Below are positions 47,109-58,369 of a stretch of DNA of 64,000 nucleotides, piece after piece. Location of the stretch: the NCBI RefSeq assembly GCF_016097555.1, contig NW_024533024.1, positions 48,012 to 112,011 of the forward strand, in the 5' to 3' direction. Under the pieces are notes generated by a model that saw only the letters and a program-made list of their open reading frames with translations, was not told the DNA's origin and made no database searches. Position 1 is the first letter of the stretch. Each line of letters starts with the position of its first letter. The DNA is from Gigantopelta aegis (Eukaryota; Mollusca; Gastropoda; Neomphalida; Peltospiridae). A program made the translations under genes and the position numbers.

Positions 47109-48890
47109 TCATTTTGAATTTTTTTCTTCTAGTATTTCTTTCACAGATATACTAGATCGTTGACTGAGAGGATTGAAATGTGACAAATCAGAATTGATAT
47201 CTTCCATTTCATACTCTAGTTTATTTTCTACTTCAACTTCTTTCTCTTTATAAATACAAGGTATGAGTTGAGCTTTAGTTGAAGTAGTAAAGAATACAAT
47301 ACTATATGTTATTGTACTTATTAGCAGTAAAACAATTATTATCCAAAGTTGTCTGCAGCACTTAATACTAGAGCTGTTGTAAAACTAACAACAAACCCTA
47401 CAGCAGTAAAACCTTGTAACAATGAAAAGGCTGCTTCTCTCTTCTCTCCATCAAACAGAATTCCAAGCAAACCTATAATATAATAATTAAGTTATATATT
47501 TTGACAAAGAATAATTTGACCTGGGACAGCTGAATTAAATGTACTTTCACACCAACCCCATATTGCAGCAAACAGAAATATGACAAGAAAACTGGATTTT
47601 TTTCTCCCAGAAAATGATAAAGAAAGAGATACCAGATGAACCAATAATTGCCATATAGACTATAATACATTGTGGTAAATAACGAACAAATACGACCAGC
47701 TACATAGGCAGAAATTGCACCATTAGCACCAAATGTTGCTAATACAAATCCTATCCATTCTACACCAACACAATCAGCAATATATTCCTAAAGAAATAGT
47801 GTTAAATCAATTAATTAACAAATGTTACTGACCTTAGGGAAAGCTGCATATATATATCCTAACATTGTACCATCCAGTATTATTAATGGACTTAATAAGA
47901 TCATTTTCCAATCTATTAGAGTTTTTAAAACGACAACAAATGGTTTTCCCACATAGAGTTTACACAATTTACTAGGAGATAGAAATGGACTATCAGTTCC
48001 AAGATGATCCATAAATGTTATGGTAACTATAATACCAAATAAAACTACACCAACATAGACAGATATCAAAATATAAAAGAGCAGTCCTTGTTCGAGTGAC
48101 TTTGCTTCAATACCAGTACAAGACTCATCACTGGAATTATCAACTTCACTGGAGTTATTAACTTCACTGAAGTTAGGGTTATTAATATTAATAAGAACAA
48201 AGGAAGAGATGAGGCTACCAATAACTTGAGCTACCTTTGATGATGAGGCTACTGCTCCTGTAAAGAGAGCAACAGCATTTTCAGGTTTTTTTCCTTTAAA
48301 GCTATGGCATATTTCCTAGCTACCAAGACAGCGTGAGTATACATTGAGACCCATGCTGGACCTTGGGCAATACCACTTAATACAGCACCTGGTATAAGGG
48401 TGTACCAGGAAGGATAGTAATTACATATGGTGTAAATAAGGAACAAGATGTAACTTGATAACAGAGTATATTTACTACCTATTAATCTGACAAAAGCTGG
48501 AGCAAAGAATGTTGTAATTATAAGAAAAACATACAAAGTAGCATTTGACATTAAGCCAAGTCTTTGAGCTGAATTAATACTACTTTGGAGACTAAGTATT
48601 CCTAGAAATGTCCCAAAACATGCAACAAATGAAATACATTCTCCTAAAATATTTTTATATGCCTTCACACGATCACTTAATTTACAGCATTCCATTGTTT
48701 GTCTTTCATTTTGTAGAGAAAATTGTCTTATTTCAGAAGATCCTTGAAGAAATGTTCTCGATTCCCTTGGTTGTATTGGGACAATATTAAAATCATAATT
48801 GCTTTCCCCAATTTTTGAAGTATCTAACAGTCTCCTTTCATCATCGTTTTTAGATAAAGGTTCAATTGTCTCTACGTCATCACCTTCCAT
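47109..48890 (-). CDS. UNC93-like membrane protein U2
   Basis: Start 48,890, MEGDDVETIEPLSKNDDERR; a hydrophilic N-terminus of about 80 residues; then DRVKAYKNILGECISFVACF, GTFLGILSLQSSINSAQRLG, FAPAFVRLIGSKYTLLSSYI, and the UNC93 signature NYYPSWYTLIPGAVLSGIAQ. After a frameshift near 48,285: TGAVASSSKVAQVIGSLISS, then a loop of SSEVDN-type 6-residue repeats, FYILISVYVGVVLFGIIVTI, and WKMILLSPLIILDGTMLGYI. C-terminal exons (47,800-47,109) give further TM segments and a cytosolic tail SQRSSISVKEILEEKNSK, stop 47,109. It is the neighbour and distant paralogue of U1 and near-identical to U4. Confidence 0.8.
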
Positions 48891-49011
48891 TTAATACAGG
48901 ATGTTGTTAATCTTTTCAAGAGCATTATTAATATTCGTTTATGGGCGTGGTTTCTGTTTTACCGTTCAGTCTGAGAGCCAGTTCCAGTAGTTTTAAATAA
49001 ATCTAAATTAT

Positions 49012-49150
49012 AAAAAACCTGTGTGTTGCCCAAACGATCCCTCCTCACTCACCCACTGGGCCTCCACTTAGGCTCCAGGATTCCCTAGCTGGGACCGCTA
49101 CTGTAGCCTGGTAACTCTCGTCTGAAGACGAGGTAATCCTTGCTGCACCA
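49012..49150 (-). repeat. Structured dispersed element, truncated copy 4
   Basis: Matches only the terminal third of the element (the TTGTGTGTTG-like end, GCCTCCACTTAGGCTCCAGG, and the AGACGAGGTAATCC hairpin side) with more substitutions than copies 1-3. The A-run at its left end corresponds to the T-run of the full element. The 5' part of the element, including the TATA-like box, is missing. It lies 450 bp from full copy 3 in the same orientation. Confidence 0.8.
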
Positions 49151-49592
49151 ACTGATGTAGTAAGATCATCAAGGTCTGGAATACTGAGAACTAGTGCAGC
49201 TATGAGAAAAATTTTTTTTTAGATATAGTAATATTAATCTCTATATAGTAAGATGCATTTACACACTATACATGTTCAATAGAAACTTTATATCCATTAA
49301 TGTATTGACCTATTTTTATACATCTATTTGCCAGTGAGTAGTACAAGTCCTGTATGAAATGTAAGTTGAATTGCTGTCTTGATCACGTTACGATATTTAG
49401 GGTATCTGTATGTGAAGAAGTCAAGTTGTATATGTTTGTATATGTAATAGAGTTTCCAAGTACATTAAATTGTAATAAATATGAAGAAAATAGAGATCGT
49501 CTGTCTGTCTTTAGTACTATTTCATTGATATATAGCTATAGCAATAGAGAGATGACAACAACTATATATTACAATTAAAAAAAATAATAAAT
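49151..49592. other. AT-rich spacer between repeat copies 4 and 3
   Basis: I see no supported gene. It lies in the segment of about 1.7 kb that separates the two channel-tail/UNC93 duplication units. Confidence 0.4.
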
Positions 49593-50225
49593 TAAAAAAA
49601 ACCCTTGTGTGTTGCCCAAACGATTCCTACTCGCTCACCCACTCAGGCTTCCACTTAGGCTCCAGGATTCCCTGCTATTGCTAGCTGGGACCGCCACCTG
49701 GCTTGGTAACCCTCGTCTTCGCGAGGTAATCCTGGCTGGAGCGTCGCCCTAACTTAAAACCAGCCGTACGGGATTCCAGCTCTTAGGGAATGTCGCATTC
49801 AGGAACCGGGAACCACAAATACACCAGCCTCATCTCGTTTAAAGGGAGACTACCAGCCCTATCCTAGTCGGCCTTTCGGATACTCCGTAGAGTATGCTGG
49901 TAACCATCTCAGAGGTCTGATGCATTGCAGAACGCTGGCCCACAACACACTGGCACTCATGACTGTTTTAGTTTCCTTTTATATGTACTTACGATTTTGT
50001 CTTCATGCTCTTGTGGGGCTGCACTTGTACACTTATGAATCTCATTAACGGCACTATGAAGATGATTACTAGCATCGATACTTTTAAGGTCTAAAACTAG
50101 TCCTAATTAAGCAAACTAGAACAACACTACTGATTATAATAATTTTTATCATATTTTAATTTTATAGGGGCTTAAAGAAATAAAAACCATTACCTAAACA
50201 CTCTTCTTCATTATCTTGTTGATTG
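49593..50225 (-). repeat. Structured dispersed element, copy 3 with long upstream part
   Basis: Inverted relative to copies 1 and 2. Core 49,954 down to about 49,599; the T-run reads as A-run 49,594-49,601 on the plus strand. The TATA-like box (TATAAAAGG on the minus strand) lies 28-29 bp upstream of the core. The CCTCG hairpin is intact with a shortened loop side. Upstream similarity with copy 2 extends to about 50,215, through the GATAATGAAGAAGAGTG segment. Together with copies 1 and 2 it defines the conserved core. Confidence 0.85.
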
Positions 50226-50640
50226 ATTTTGCTATATTAACAGGAGTACACCTATGTTATACTGGTGATTGATTGTACAAAATACAATTTTGCACATATA
50301 TTACTGTTACTGATATAGAACTATTAAGTATTGTTTTTCTGTGGAGAGTATAATAAAGAGTAGTGTCTATTCTGATATTTCACTATCCCACAAGTTTATA
50401 AATGGCACTGCCTACTTTTAATATAGTTTTCTGAATGCGATACAAATAAACATACATACAGTGTTAATATACAGATGTATTGGTTATAACTACATACATC
50501 TCATCTAATGTTTTTATACCTGATGTTGAAGTCTTTTGTTATGTGAATACATAAAGGTTGGCATGTTTTGTTACATCAATAGTCTGAAGAGATTCACCAC
50601 AGCTTCCATACCTAAATTTATATTATATTAAACTAAATTT
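50226..50640. other. AT-rich spacer before the second duplication unit
   Basis: No coding segment recognised. The second channel-tail unit starts at about 50,641 with the same ATGTGACTATCACATGACTT-type paired motif that precedes the channel D exon at 45,084. Confidence 0.4.
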
Positions 50641-50965
50641 ATGTGACTATCACATGACTTGTGTGTGACTATATATTTCATTATTAGCGAGAGGTGAAAT
50701 TTTCAGGTAAAAGGTTGCGAACAAGAGATGATTTAAATTTGGAAATGTATCGTGGAGAACTTCAAGTAAGAACGTTCAAATATAGCATCACTATTAATGG
50801 TTCACTCCTTTTACTAAGGAATGGATTGACAAGAGAGACAAACAGTTGAGATTGTTACAAGATTCACCATATAAAGAGAAAGCTTTCAAAACTGTCCTGT
50901 GGGAGAAAACTAAAGGATTTTTATCATTTTTACTGGAATAAAACAATTTTTTGAAAATAAGTAAA
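50641..50965 (+). pseudogene. Duplicated 3' end of two-pore channel D
   Basis: Two exons, REVKFSGKRLRTRDDLNLEM with YRGELQ, and EWIDKRDKQLRLLQDSPYKE with KAFKTVLWEKTKGF, are almost identical to the last exons of channel D (45,128-45,404), introns included. No other channel exons precede it. The final TTTTTACTGGAAT stretch has lost one or two bases. It was carried along in the segmental duplication that produced U3 and U4, so it is a non-functional fragment unless read from an unknown promoter. Confidence 0.85.
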
Positions 50966-50997
50966 TAATAATTTTGTGTGTTTTAAATAAAGAAATT

Positions 50998-52599
50998 TCA
51001 ACATTTAGAGAAGTATGTACAACATGGTTTATTAGAAATGTTGATTGATAATATAGTGGTAGTCATTGTTGCTATAATTAGTATTATAATAATAATGGAT
51101 AATTGTACAATTATACCAGAAAACAAAGGTAAAGTAAATCCTATTGTCAATGTAACAGCAATTACTAATTGTACAAGTGAATAAGCTGATTCTTTTTTAT
51201 CTTCAAAGAGTACACCTGTTAATACTGCAATTGCAACACAAATCATAATATCAATTACATCATTATTATTAAGGAGCTTACTCTGATGGACTGTTTGCCA
51301 AGTGGCATCACACCATCCCCAACCAATAACAAATCCAAATATGACAATAAAGTTAGGTTCTCTCTCCCAGAAAATGAGGAAGAAAGAGAGAGTGAGAGAA
51401 ACAATGACAGCCATAAATACAAAGAGATAGAATGGTACAAACTTGTATAATCGTCCAATAATTACTGAGATAATTCCACTAGTAGCACTATATGTAGTAA
51501 ACACACAAATCCTACCCATCTTACACCTACACACTCTGAGATGTAGATCTGTAGAAGAAATCAATAATTATATGTCATATTAGTCACAAACTTACATTAG
51601 AGAATTCTCCTAAATATAAAAGCAGTACCAAATCCACTCAGTAAATATAAAGGTATCAAGAACAACAGTTTCCATTGAACAAACAATTTAGCTATATCAA
51701 TTGCAGATTTGAATATAGAATGACATGTAGTTTTGAATGATTGGAACTTAGTATCAGTACCATAGTTATCAATGAGAGTTAATGATATCAGTATACCTAG
51801 TATAACACATGTGGCGTATATGGAGACTAAAACGTAATATAAAGTGTCTTGTTTAACATGAACTGCATCAGTATTAGTACAACTTGTATTGGTAATCTCT
51901 TCACTGTCGTTAAAATCATGAACAAAGTTAAATAAAACTGAAGATGAAGTCAAACCACCAAAAGCTCGACTTACTTTAGTAGCTAATACAAAGATACCTG
52001 AAAATAATCCTATTGAATGTTGAGTTTTTCTCTTTTAACGCTGGAGCATACAAGACTGCAGTATGTGTGACATGAACTAATGTTGCTACCCAAACTATAA
52101 CATTACCTAATCCAGTAAAAACAGCACCAGGTATTAATGTGAACCAGTGAGGATAATAATTGACTAGTGTATAGATCAAATATAATATATAGCCTGAAGT
52201 AAGAGCATATTTTGTTCCAATAAGTCGTATATAACCAGGTACAAGAAAGATAAATATAATTTGTACAGCATATACAGTAGCTGAAGATGCTAGTCCTAGT
52301 CCTTGATCAGCATTGATACTGCTCTGTAAATTAAATATACCAATTAGTGTACCATAACAAAGTATTATTGAGAGAGAGACACCAAATAAGTTTCTTGTAT
52401 GCTCTTACTCTGTCACTACAACAGGTTATCTTGTGTGATCATTATCATCATCTTGAATTAAGAGTTCATTATCGTCCTGAATTAAGAGTTCATTATCATC
52501 TTGAATTAAGAGTTCATTATTATCTTGAATTAAGAGTTCATTATTATCTTGAACTGAGAGTTCGTTATTATCTTTGCTTGTATCATCATCAGCTTCCAT
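50998..52599 (-). CDS. UNC93-like membrane protein U3 (duplicate of U1)
   Basis: Start 52,599, MEADDDTSKD, then five 8-residue acidic repeats (DNNELSVQ to DDNELLIQ), against about three in U1. Then the same exon series as U1: LFGVSLSIILCYG region, YTLVNYYPHWFTLIPGAVFT, NFVHDFNDSEEITNTSCTNT, LYYVLVSIYATCVILGILIS, WKLLFLIPLYLLSGFGTAFI, IISVIIGRLYKFVPFYLFVF, WEREPNFIVIFGFVIGWGWC, and GFTLPLFSGIIVQLSIIIII, stop 50,998. The last 188 residues are one open frame, better preserved than in U1. Frameshifts near 52,430 and 52,030. Nucleotide identity to U1 is high through introns, so the duplication is recent. Confidence 0.8.
52446..52565. repeat. Coding 24-bp minisatellite at the start of U3
   Basis: Tandem units of 24 bp (plus strand GAATTAAGAGTTCATTATCA-type, 20 of the 24 bases) encode DDNELLIQ or DNNELLIQ on the minus strand. 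Five units are present here and about three in the U1 duplicate at 46,895-46,965. The unit length keeps the frame, so copy-number change alters only the acidic N-terminal tail. Confidence 0.85.
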
Positions 52600-53108
52600 T
52601 TCGCATTGGGTGTGGTTTACTTAATTACTTATAATTAGACAAATTATACAATTATATCCGAACTACATAAAATTTATTTTTAGGTTTTTCTACTTCTATT
52701 GTTTCTTTCACAGATATATTAGGTAATTGATTCGTACAGCTGATGATCCACCCCTTAATTCGATGTTTTATTTTTATAATGATTAGCTTTAATTTGTCTT
52801 GCATCATAATACTTTTAGAGCCAAGGATTTATCATTTTTACTGGAAAACAATTTTTAAAAAAAAGTAAATAATTGTGTATCATTTTTAAACAAAGACAAA
52901 TTTAAACATTTATAGGAATATGTCCACCCCTTAATTTGATGTTCAATTTTGTTCTAATTACCTTTAACTTGTATCAAGAGTATTACTTTTAGAGTTTAAT
53001 ACTTCAAAATAAACAATGGGGTCTAATACGTTCATAGAAATGTTTTTACTTAATAAAATATTAAAATCTATCATTGATTTTAAAATTTCGCAATATTTAT
53101 AGCACAAT
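52600..53108. other. Spacer with degraded duplicate ends and a tandem repeat of about 75 bp
   Basis: Contains a degenerate copy of the U2/U4 C-terminal exon (52,683-52,735: TTTCTTTCACAGATATATTA), and a degraded third copy of the channel D 3' end (about 52,815-52,925: GGATTTATCATTTTTACTGG, then AAGTAAATAATTGTGT and AACAAAGACAAATTTAAACA). A direct repeat of about 75 bp beginning CCACCCCTTAATT occurs at 52,749 and 52,925. No gene. Confidence 0.65.
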
Positions 53109-53128
53109 AATTACAATATATAAAATTT

Positions 53129-54956
53129 TCATATTGAATTTTTTTCTTCTAGTATTTCTTTCACAGATATACTAGATCGTTGACTGAGAGGATTGAAATG
53201 TGACGAATCAGAATTGATATTTTCCATTTCATACTCTAGTTTATCTTCTACTTCAACTTCCTTCTCTTTATAAATACAAGGTATGAGTTGAGCTTTAGTT
53301 GAAGTCTTAAAGAATACAATACTATATGTTATTGTACTTATTAGCAGTAAAACAATTATTATCCAAAGTTGTCTGGCAGCACTTAATACTAGAGCTGTTG
53401 TAAAACTAATGACAAAACCCTACAGCAATAAAACCTTGTAACAATGAAAAGGCTGATTCTCTCTTCTCTCCATCAAACAGAATTCCAAGCAAACCTATAA
53501 TATAATAATTAAGTTATATATTTTGACAAAGAATAATCTGACCTGGGGCAACTGAATTAAATGTACTTTCACACCAACCCCATATTGCAGCAAACAGAAA
53601 TATGACAAGAAAACTGGACTGTTTCTCCCAGAAAATGATAAAGAAAGAGATACCAGATGAACCAATAATTGCCATATAGACTATAATACATTGTGGTAAA
53701 TAACGAACAATACGACCAGCTACATAGGCAGAAATTGCACCACTAGCACCAAATTGCTAATACAAATCTATCCATTCTACACCAACACAATCAGCAATAT
53801 ATTCCTAAAGAAATAAATTGTTAAATTAATTAATTAAAAGTGATACTAACCTTAGGGAAAGCTGCAACTATATATCCTAACATTGCACCATCAAGTGTTA
53901 TTAATGGACTTAATAAGATCATTTTCCAATCTACTAGAGTTTTTAAAACGACAACAAATGGTTTCCCCACATAGAGTTTACACATTTTACTAGAGATAGA
54001 AATGGACTATCAGTTCCAAGATGATCCATAAATGTTATGGTAACTATAATACCAAATAAAACTACGCTAACATAGACAGATATCAAAATATAAAAGAGCA
54101 GTCCTTGTTCGAGTGACTTTGCTTCAATACCAGTACAAGACTCATCACTGGAGTTATCAACTTCACTGGAATTATCAACTTCACTGGAGTTATTAACTTC
54201 ACTGAAGTTAGGGTTATTAATATTAATAAGAACAAAGGAAGAGATGAGGCTACCAATAACTTGAGCTACCTTTGATGATGAGGCTACTGCTCCTGTAAAG
54301 AGAGCAACAGCATTTTCAGGTTTTTCCTTTAAAGCTATGGCATATTTCCTAGCTACCAAGACAGCGTGAGTATACATTGAGACCCATGCTGGACCTTGGG
54401 CAATACCACTTAATACAGCACCTGGTATAAGGGTGTACCAGGAAGGGTAGTAATTACATATGGTGTAAATAAGGAACAAGATGTAACCTGATAACAGAGC
54501 ATATTTACTACCTATTAATCTAACAAAAGCTGGAGCAAAGAATGTTGTAATGATAAGAAAAACATACGAAGTAGCATTTGACGTTAAACCAAGTCCTTGA
54601 GCTGAATTAATACTACTTTGGAGACTAAGTATTCCTAGAAATGTCCCAAAACATGCAACAAATGAAATACATTCTCCTAAAATATTTTTATATGCCTTCA
54701 CACGATCACTTAATTTACAGCATTCCATTGTTTGTCGTTCATTTTGTAGAGAAAATCGTCTTGTTTCAGAAGATCCTTGAAGAAATGTTCTCAATTCCTT
54801 TGGTTGTATTGGGACAATATTAAAATCATCATTGCTTTCCCCAATTTTCGAAGTATCTGACGGTCTTCTGTCATCATCGTTTTTAGATAAAGGTTCCATT
54901 GTCTCCCCATCAATTAATACAGGATGAAACTCAAGAATATTATTTATAATATTCAT
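53129..54956 (-). CDS. UNC93-like membrane protein U4 (duplicate of U2)
   Basis: The first 337 codons are one uninterrupted frame: MNIINNILEFHPVLIDGETM, EPLSKNDDDRRPSDTSKIGE, hydrophilic N-terminus, CFGTFLGILSLQSSINSAQG, FAPAFVRLIGSKYALLSGYI, NYYPSWYTLIPGAVLSGIAQ, TGAVASSSKVAQVIGSLISS, a loop with NSSEVD repeats (one 18-bp unit more than U2) and LLFYILISVYVSVVLFGIIV. After an indel near 53,990 come WKMILLSPLITLDGAMLGYI and C-terminal TM exons down to a tail SSISVKEILEEKNS, stop 53,129. U4 starts from a different ATG than U2, because the MEGDD segment of U2 is changed here. Its start is 62 bp from the DTL start on the other strand. Confidence 0.82.
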
Positions 54957-55018
54957 TTGTGGGCGTGGTTTTTATTTTTTTACCGCACAAAGTGGCGGGA
55001 AACTAGAGGAGGGAGAAC

Positions 55019-57220
55019 ATGTACAATCTTCTGACAAGAAGGAGTAAGAAGTTATTTGAAGACAGAACAAGTAAGTATCTCTTATTGAACTATATTAGTT
55101 TGCTATTTTGTTCTAGAGCTAATAACATCTAGTGTTCTTGAACACTTTAATTGTCATTACAAAGATGAAGTGACAATATATGGTAACATTACTGGAGTAA
55201 GTCCATTGTTACATGTAATATATGACTCATTGTTACTATAGCAACCTGTACCACCATTTGCATGTAAATTCAGTTCAACTGGTCTCTATGGCAACCTTTT
55301 ATCCCTAGTGGATGAGGAGGGATCAGTTCGTCTATTGGACACACGTCAACATGTTGATCAGTCACTAATAAAGGTAGGGTATCTCTTCACATGTGTGTGT
55401 GTGTGAGAGAGAGTTTCATTTTAGAATGGTCAGCTCATAAGAACGCCATTTTTGATGTTGCATGGATAGAAGATACAAAATTAGTGAGTTCTTGTACATA
55501 TTTTGGAATCATGTGATGGTTGCTTAGGTAACAGCATCAGGTGATCCTGGGTTAGTACTATGGGATGTACACACTAGTAAACTTGTCACAAAGTTCAAAG
55601 GTCATACTGCTAGCATTAAATCAGTTGACGTTCAACAAGATAATCCAGGTTAGTTGCCCCTGTAATTAAGACAGTAATTATATTGTATTATGTATAGCTG
55701 TATTGATATCTGGAGGACGTGATGGATGTATCATGATGTGGGATACAAGATGTGCAACTAAAGGTATCTAGACTCATACTAATGTTCTAATGACAGACTC
55801 GTTCCTAGACTCATACCACAAACCAGTAAATTCTATTTTCATGGCTCACAAGAAACTAGACTCTACTGGATCAGTAATCAGACATAAGGCTAGAGGTCAA
55901 AAGACGTTCTTTAAATGGGTGTTCTCCCTCATCAATGGGTCGTCACCAATAGGGGTAACAACTCCTTAATATTATGTCTCATTATAGTTATAATGATATA
56001 TTAGATGGTTGATCATCAAAAATGGAGTGACCTCTGTGTTATTTCATCAAGATAATTTGATAGCATCAGTTGGAACTGCTGATGGGTAAGTACACAATAA
56101 TATATTGTTTACTAATATATTGTTTATTAATATATTGTTTACTAATATATTGTTTATTAATATTAGCGTTGTTAAACTTTGGGACACTCGTCGTACATAT
56201 AGTCACATGATACGCTCACCACCTCAGGCCTGGTTCAACTTTTCTTTACCTCGTATTGATCCTACAAGATCATTTGGTAAGTACATAAGATCTAACAGTA
56301 ACAGATCAATCTATTTATAATGATAGGGTTTACCTCATTGGTCAGTGATCCTATAACTCTTGCCTCTATGCTTCATGTATGGATAACATGTAAGTGATGT
56401 TTATATACGTTGTTACCATGGCAACTATAATATTACTTATAGCATCTACGTATTTGATACTATCAGATTAAAAGGGACACCAGGTATGTTCCTTTTTAAT
56501 TAAATTATAATTAATGTTAATATTATATTTTAAGTAAAGGCATTTAGTGGTCATAAAAATTCAACATTTTATATCAAATCAGCACTCAGTTATTCAGGAA
56601 GGTATTATAATGATATATATGTATTATTATATTATATCAATGTAGATTCCTTATATCAGGTCAAGTTGTGGTAATGTCTTTATATGGGATACTGAGAACC
56701 CACTTACTCCGCCCACTGTGCTTTTGGGACACACTAAAGAAGTCACTGCTGTTGCTTGGGCCCCTTATCAGTTAGATAAGGTTAATCACACCTACTAAAT
56801 CATGTGATAGTCACATGATTTTTTTTAGATTGCCAGTTGTTCTGATGCATGCGATTTTCGTATATGGTGTTCCTCAATGAGTAAAATACCTCATGAGAGA
56901 TATATTGGATATGCTAAGAATTATACTGAATTAGGTACATATAATTATGTTAAAAGAAGAGGATGTCCCTGTAATTAATGTCTATTTATTAGATTATCAA
57001 AAAGGAATGAAATTACTTGAACAATCTGAAGTCCAGTGTCCTCCAAGAATTCTTAAATCAGTTGAAAATATTCTGTCAAGTCCTGTAAATGGGTGTGGTC
57101 AAGATCCTGATTGTTTCATTACTGAATATCACAGTCCCACCCACAACAAGAGATCACTTAGCCAGCCCATATCCCATTAAACCTATTGCTAAAAGAACTT
57201 TGTGGACAAAGGGGAGGTAA
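55019..57220 (+). CDS. DTL: DTL/CDT2, CRL4 ubiquitin-ligase substrate receptor
   Basis: WD40 protein that directs CRL4 to CDT1, p21 and SET8 on PCNA-loaded DNA. Start 55,019, MYNLLTRRSKKLFEDRT. Exons follow: FACKFSSTGLYGNLLSLVDE with EGSVRLLDTRQ, EWSAHKNAIFDVAWIEDTKL, VTASGDPGLVLWDVHTSKLV with KFKGHTASIKSVDV, LISGGRDGCIMMWDTRCATK, DSYHKPVNSIFMAHKKLDS, a linker, WSDLCVISSR-like and SVGTADG, VVKLWDTRRTYSH (about 56,170), TSLVSDP, NIYVFDTIRLKGTP, AFSGHKNSTFYIKSALSYSG, CGNVFIWDTENPLTPPTVLL, GHTKEVTAVAWAPYQLDKIA and FRIWCSSMSKIPHERYIGYA. The two WDTR motifs are the DDB1-binding WDxR boxes. The tail after the propeller is short; it probably ends at 57,220 after one indel (otherwise at 57,180). Confidence 0.88.
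56104..56166. repeat. Tandem 15-bp repeat in a DTL intron
   Basis: Four units of TATATTGTTTACTAA, with the C alternating with T, fill the intron just before the VVKLWDTRR exon. The frame running through it (repeating TNILFIN) is an artefact of the repeat. Confidence 0.85.
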
Positions 57221-57293
57221 AGATCTCCCATAAGAAAAAAAAATATTCCATTAAGACCTATTAGTCATTATATGATCAACAAATAATGTCAAG

Positions 57294-58303
57294 TCAAATG
57301 TTAATGTTCTTCAAGAATATTGATTTTAACTTGTTTGCTCTTCCACTGTGAACCCAATTGATGTCAGATAGTTAGACACACTGCCATATCTGATATTAAT
57401 ATATTATATATTAATATTATTAATATATAATATATTGATACCTATTGAATTAATACTCACCTTTTCCTTAATTCAGCAAGCGTACCTTCCATTGTTTCAG
57501 GCACAGCATGACAATTATGTTGACCCACACCCCATTCTACTATAAGTTCTTGATAAATATGTCGTCTTTCATCACCACAACTCTTCCTATAAGCAACAAC
57601 TAAATTAACCATATAATTATCAGGGTTTACTCACCTCTGACTTTGCATAATCTTCAATAATAATCTTGTCATCCACTTCAAGACAACTCAAGATCAGTGC
57701 CACTAATACACCAGTTTCGATCTTTACCAAATGCACAATGTATTAGTACAGGTAGTTCTATATTTAGTAACAGTCTTAATGTGCTAGCTATAACTGGTTT
57801 ACTATATTCCAAATAATCCAGATATTGTGTTACTAATGATTGATGTCGAATTACTAGTCTGCCATAGAGTTTGATAACCAGCTGTGTCCAAATAATTTAT
57901 CAATTGGATGCAAAATAAATGCACACAATAGTCGAATCAAAATATGAGCTTGTTTAAATATATGCCATTTCAATTTCTCTGTATAGAAATTAAAGTAATA
58001 AAGACGACCAACAGAGGTTTCACTGTGAGACTCGATATCATATGCAACTTCCATCTCTTACTTTAGACGCTTATACAAGTCTTGTAATGGCTTAGTACTG
58101 GACTCAACAAATGGTTTTATACCTCTAGTATCAACTATAGATTTAATACCGAGCTGTAAGAAGAGTGATTTATCTTTACTTGTGATGAAATCTGTTCTTG
58201 AAGATCGATATAGGAGGCCATCTTTTACTCGTTGACCGTGTTTGTTGGTAAGGCCATCTCCTCCAGCTTGACGAAAGTTGGGAAGATTTTCAAAAGCAGC
58301 CAT
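57294..58303 (-). CDS. Tyrosine-phosphatase-like protein PTP-A (Y_phosphatase3 type)
   Basis: Start 58,303, MAAFENLPNFRQAGGDGLTN then HGQRVKDGLLYRSSRTDFIT and LFLQLGIKSIVDTRGIKPFV. These are the 'NFRxxGG', 'GxLYRSxxxD' and 'LGIKxxxDxR' motifs of the Y_phosphatase3/SIW14-like group. The P-loop HCAFGKDR lies near 57,740 within LPVLIHCAFGKDR, followed after an indel by LEVDDKIIIEDYAKSE. The last exons read GSVSNYLTSIGFTVEEQ, ending near 57,294. Likely acts on phosphotyrosine or inositol phosphates. Tandem paralogue of PTP-B. An AT palindrome lies in its last intron. Confidence 0.75.
57398..57436. repeat. AT-only inverted repeat, 16-bp arms
   Basis: AATATATTATATATTA (57,398-57,413) and its exact reverse complement (57,421-57,436) flank a 7-nt loop in an intron of PTP-A. 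Low sequence complexity makes chance origin possible. Confidence 0.8.
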
Positions 58304-58369
58304 TTTGATTATAGAGAGAGGGACTACCTTTTATTAATATTATTAATAAAATTAAAATGTAATAATTAT

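Noticed and set aside
52347-52634. Plus-strand frame rich in HYHLELRV repeats
   Set aside because: It is the antisense reading of the 24-bp coding minisatellite of U3.
56105-56320. Open frame with TNILFIN repeats
   Set aside because: It is the read-through of a 15-bp tandem intronic repeat into a true DTL exon in the same frame.
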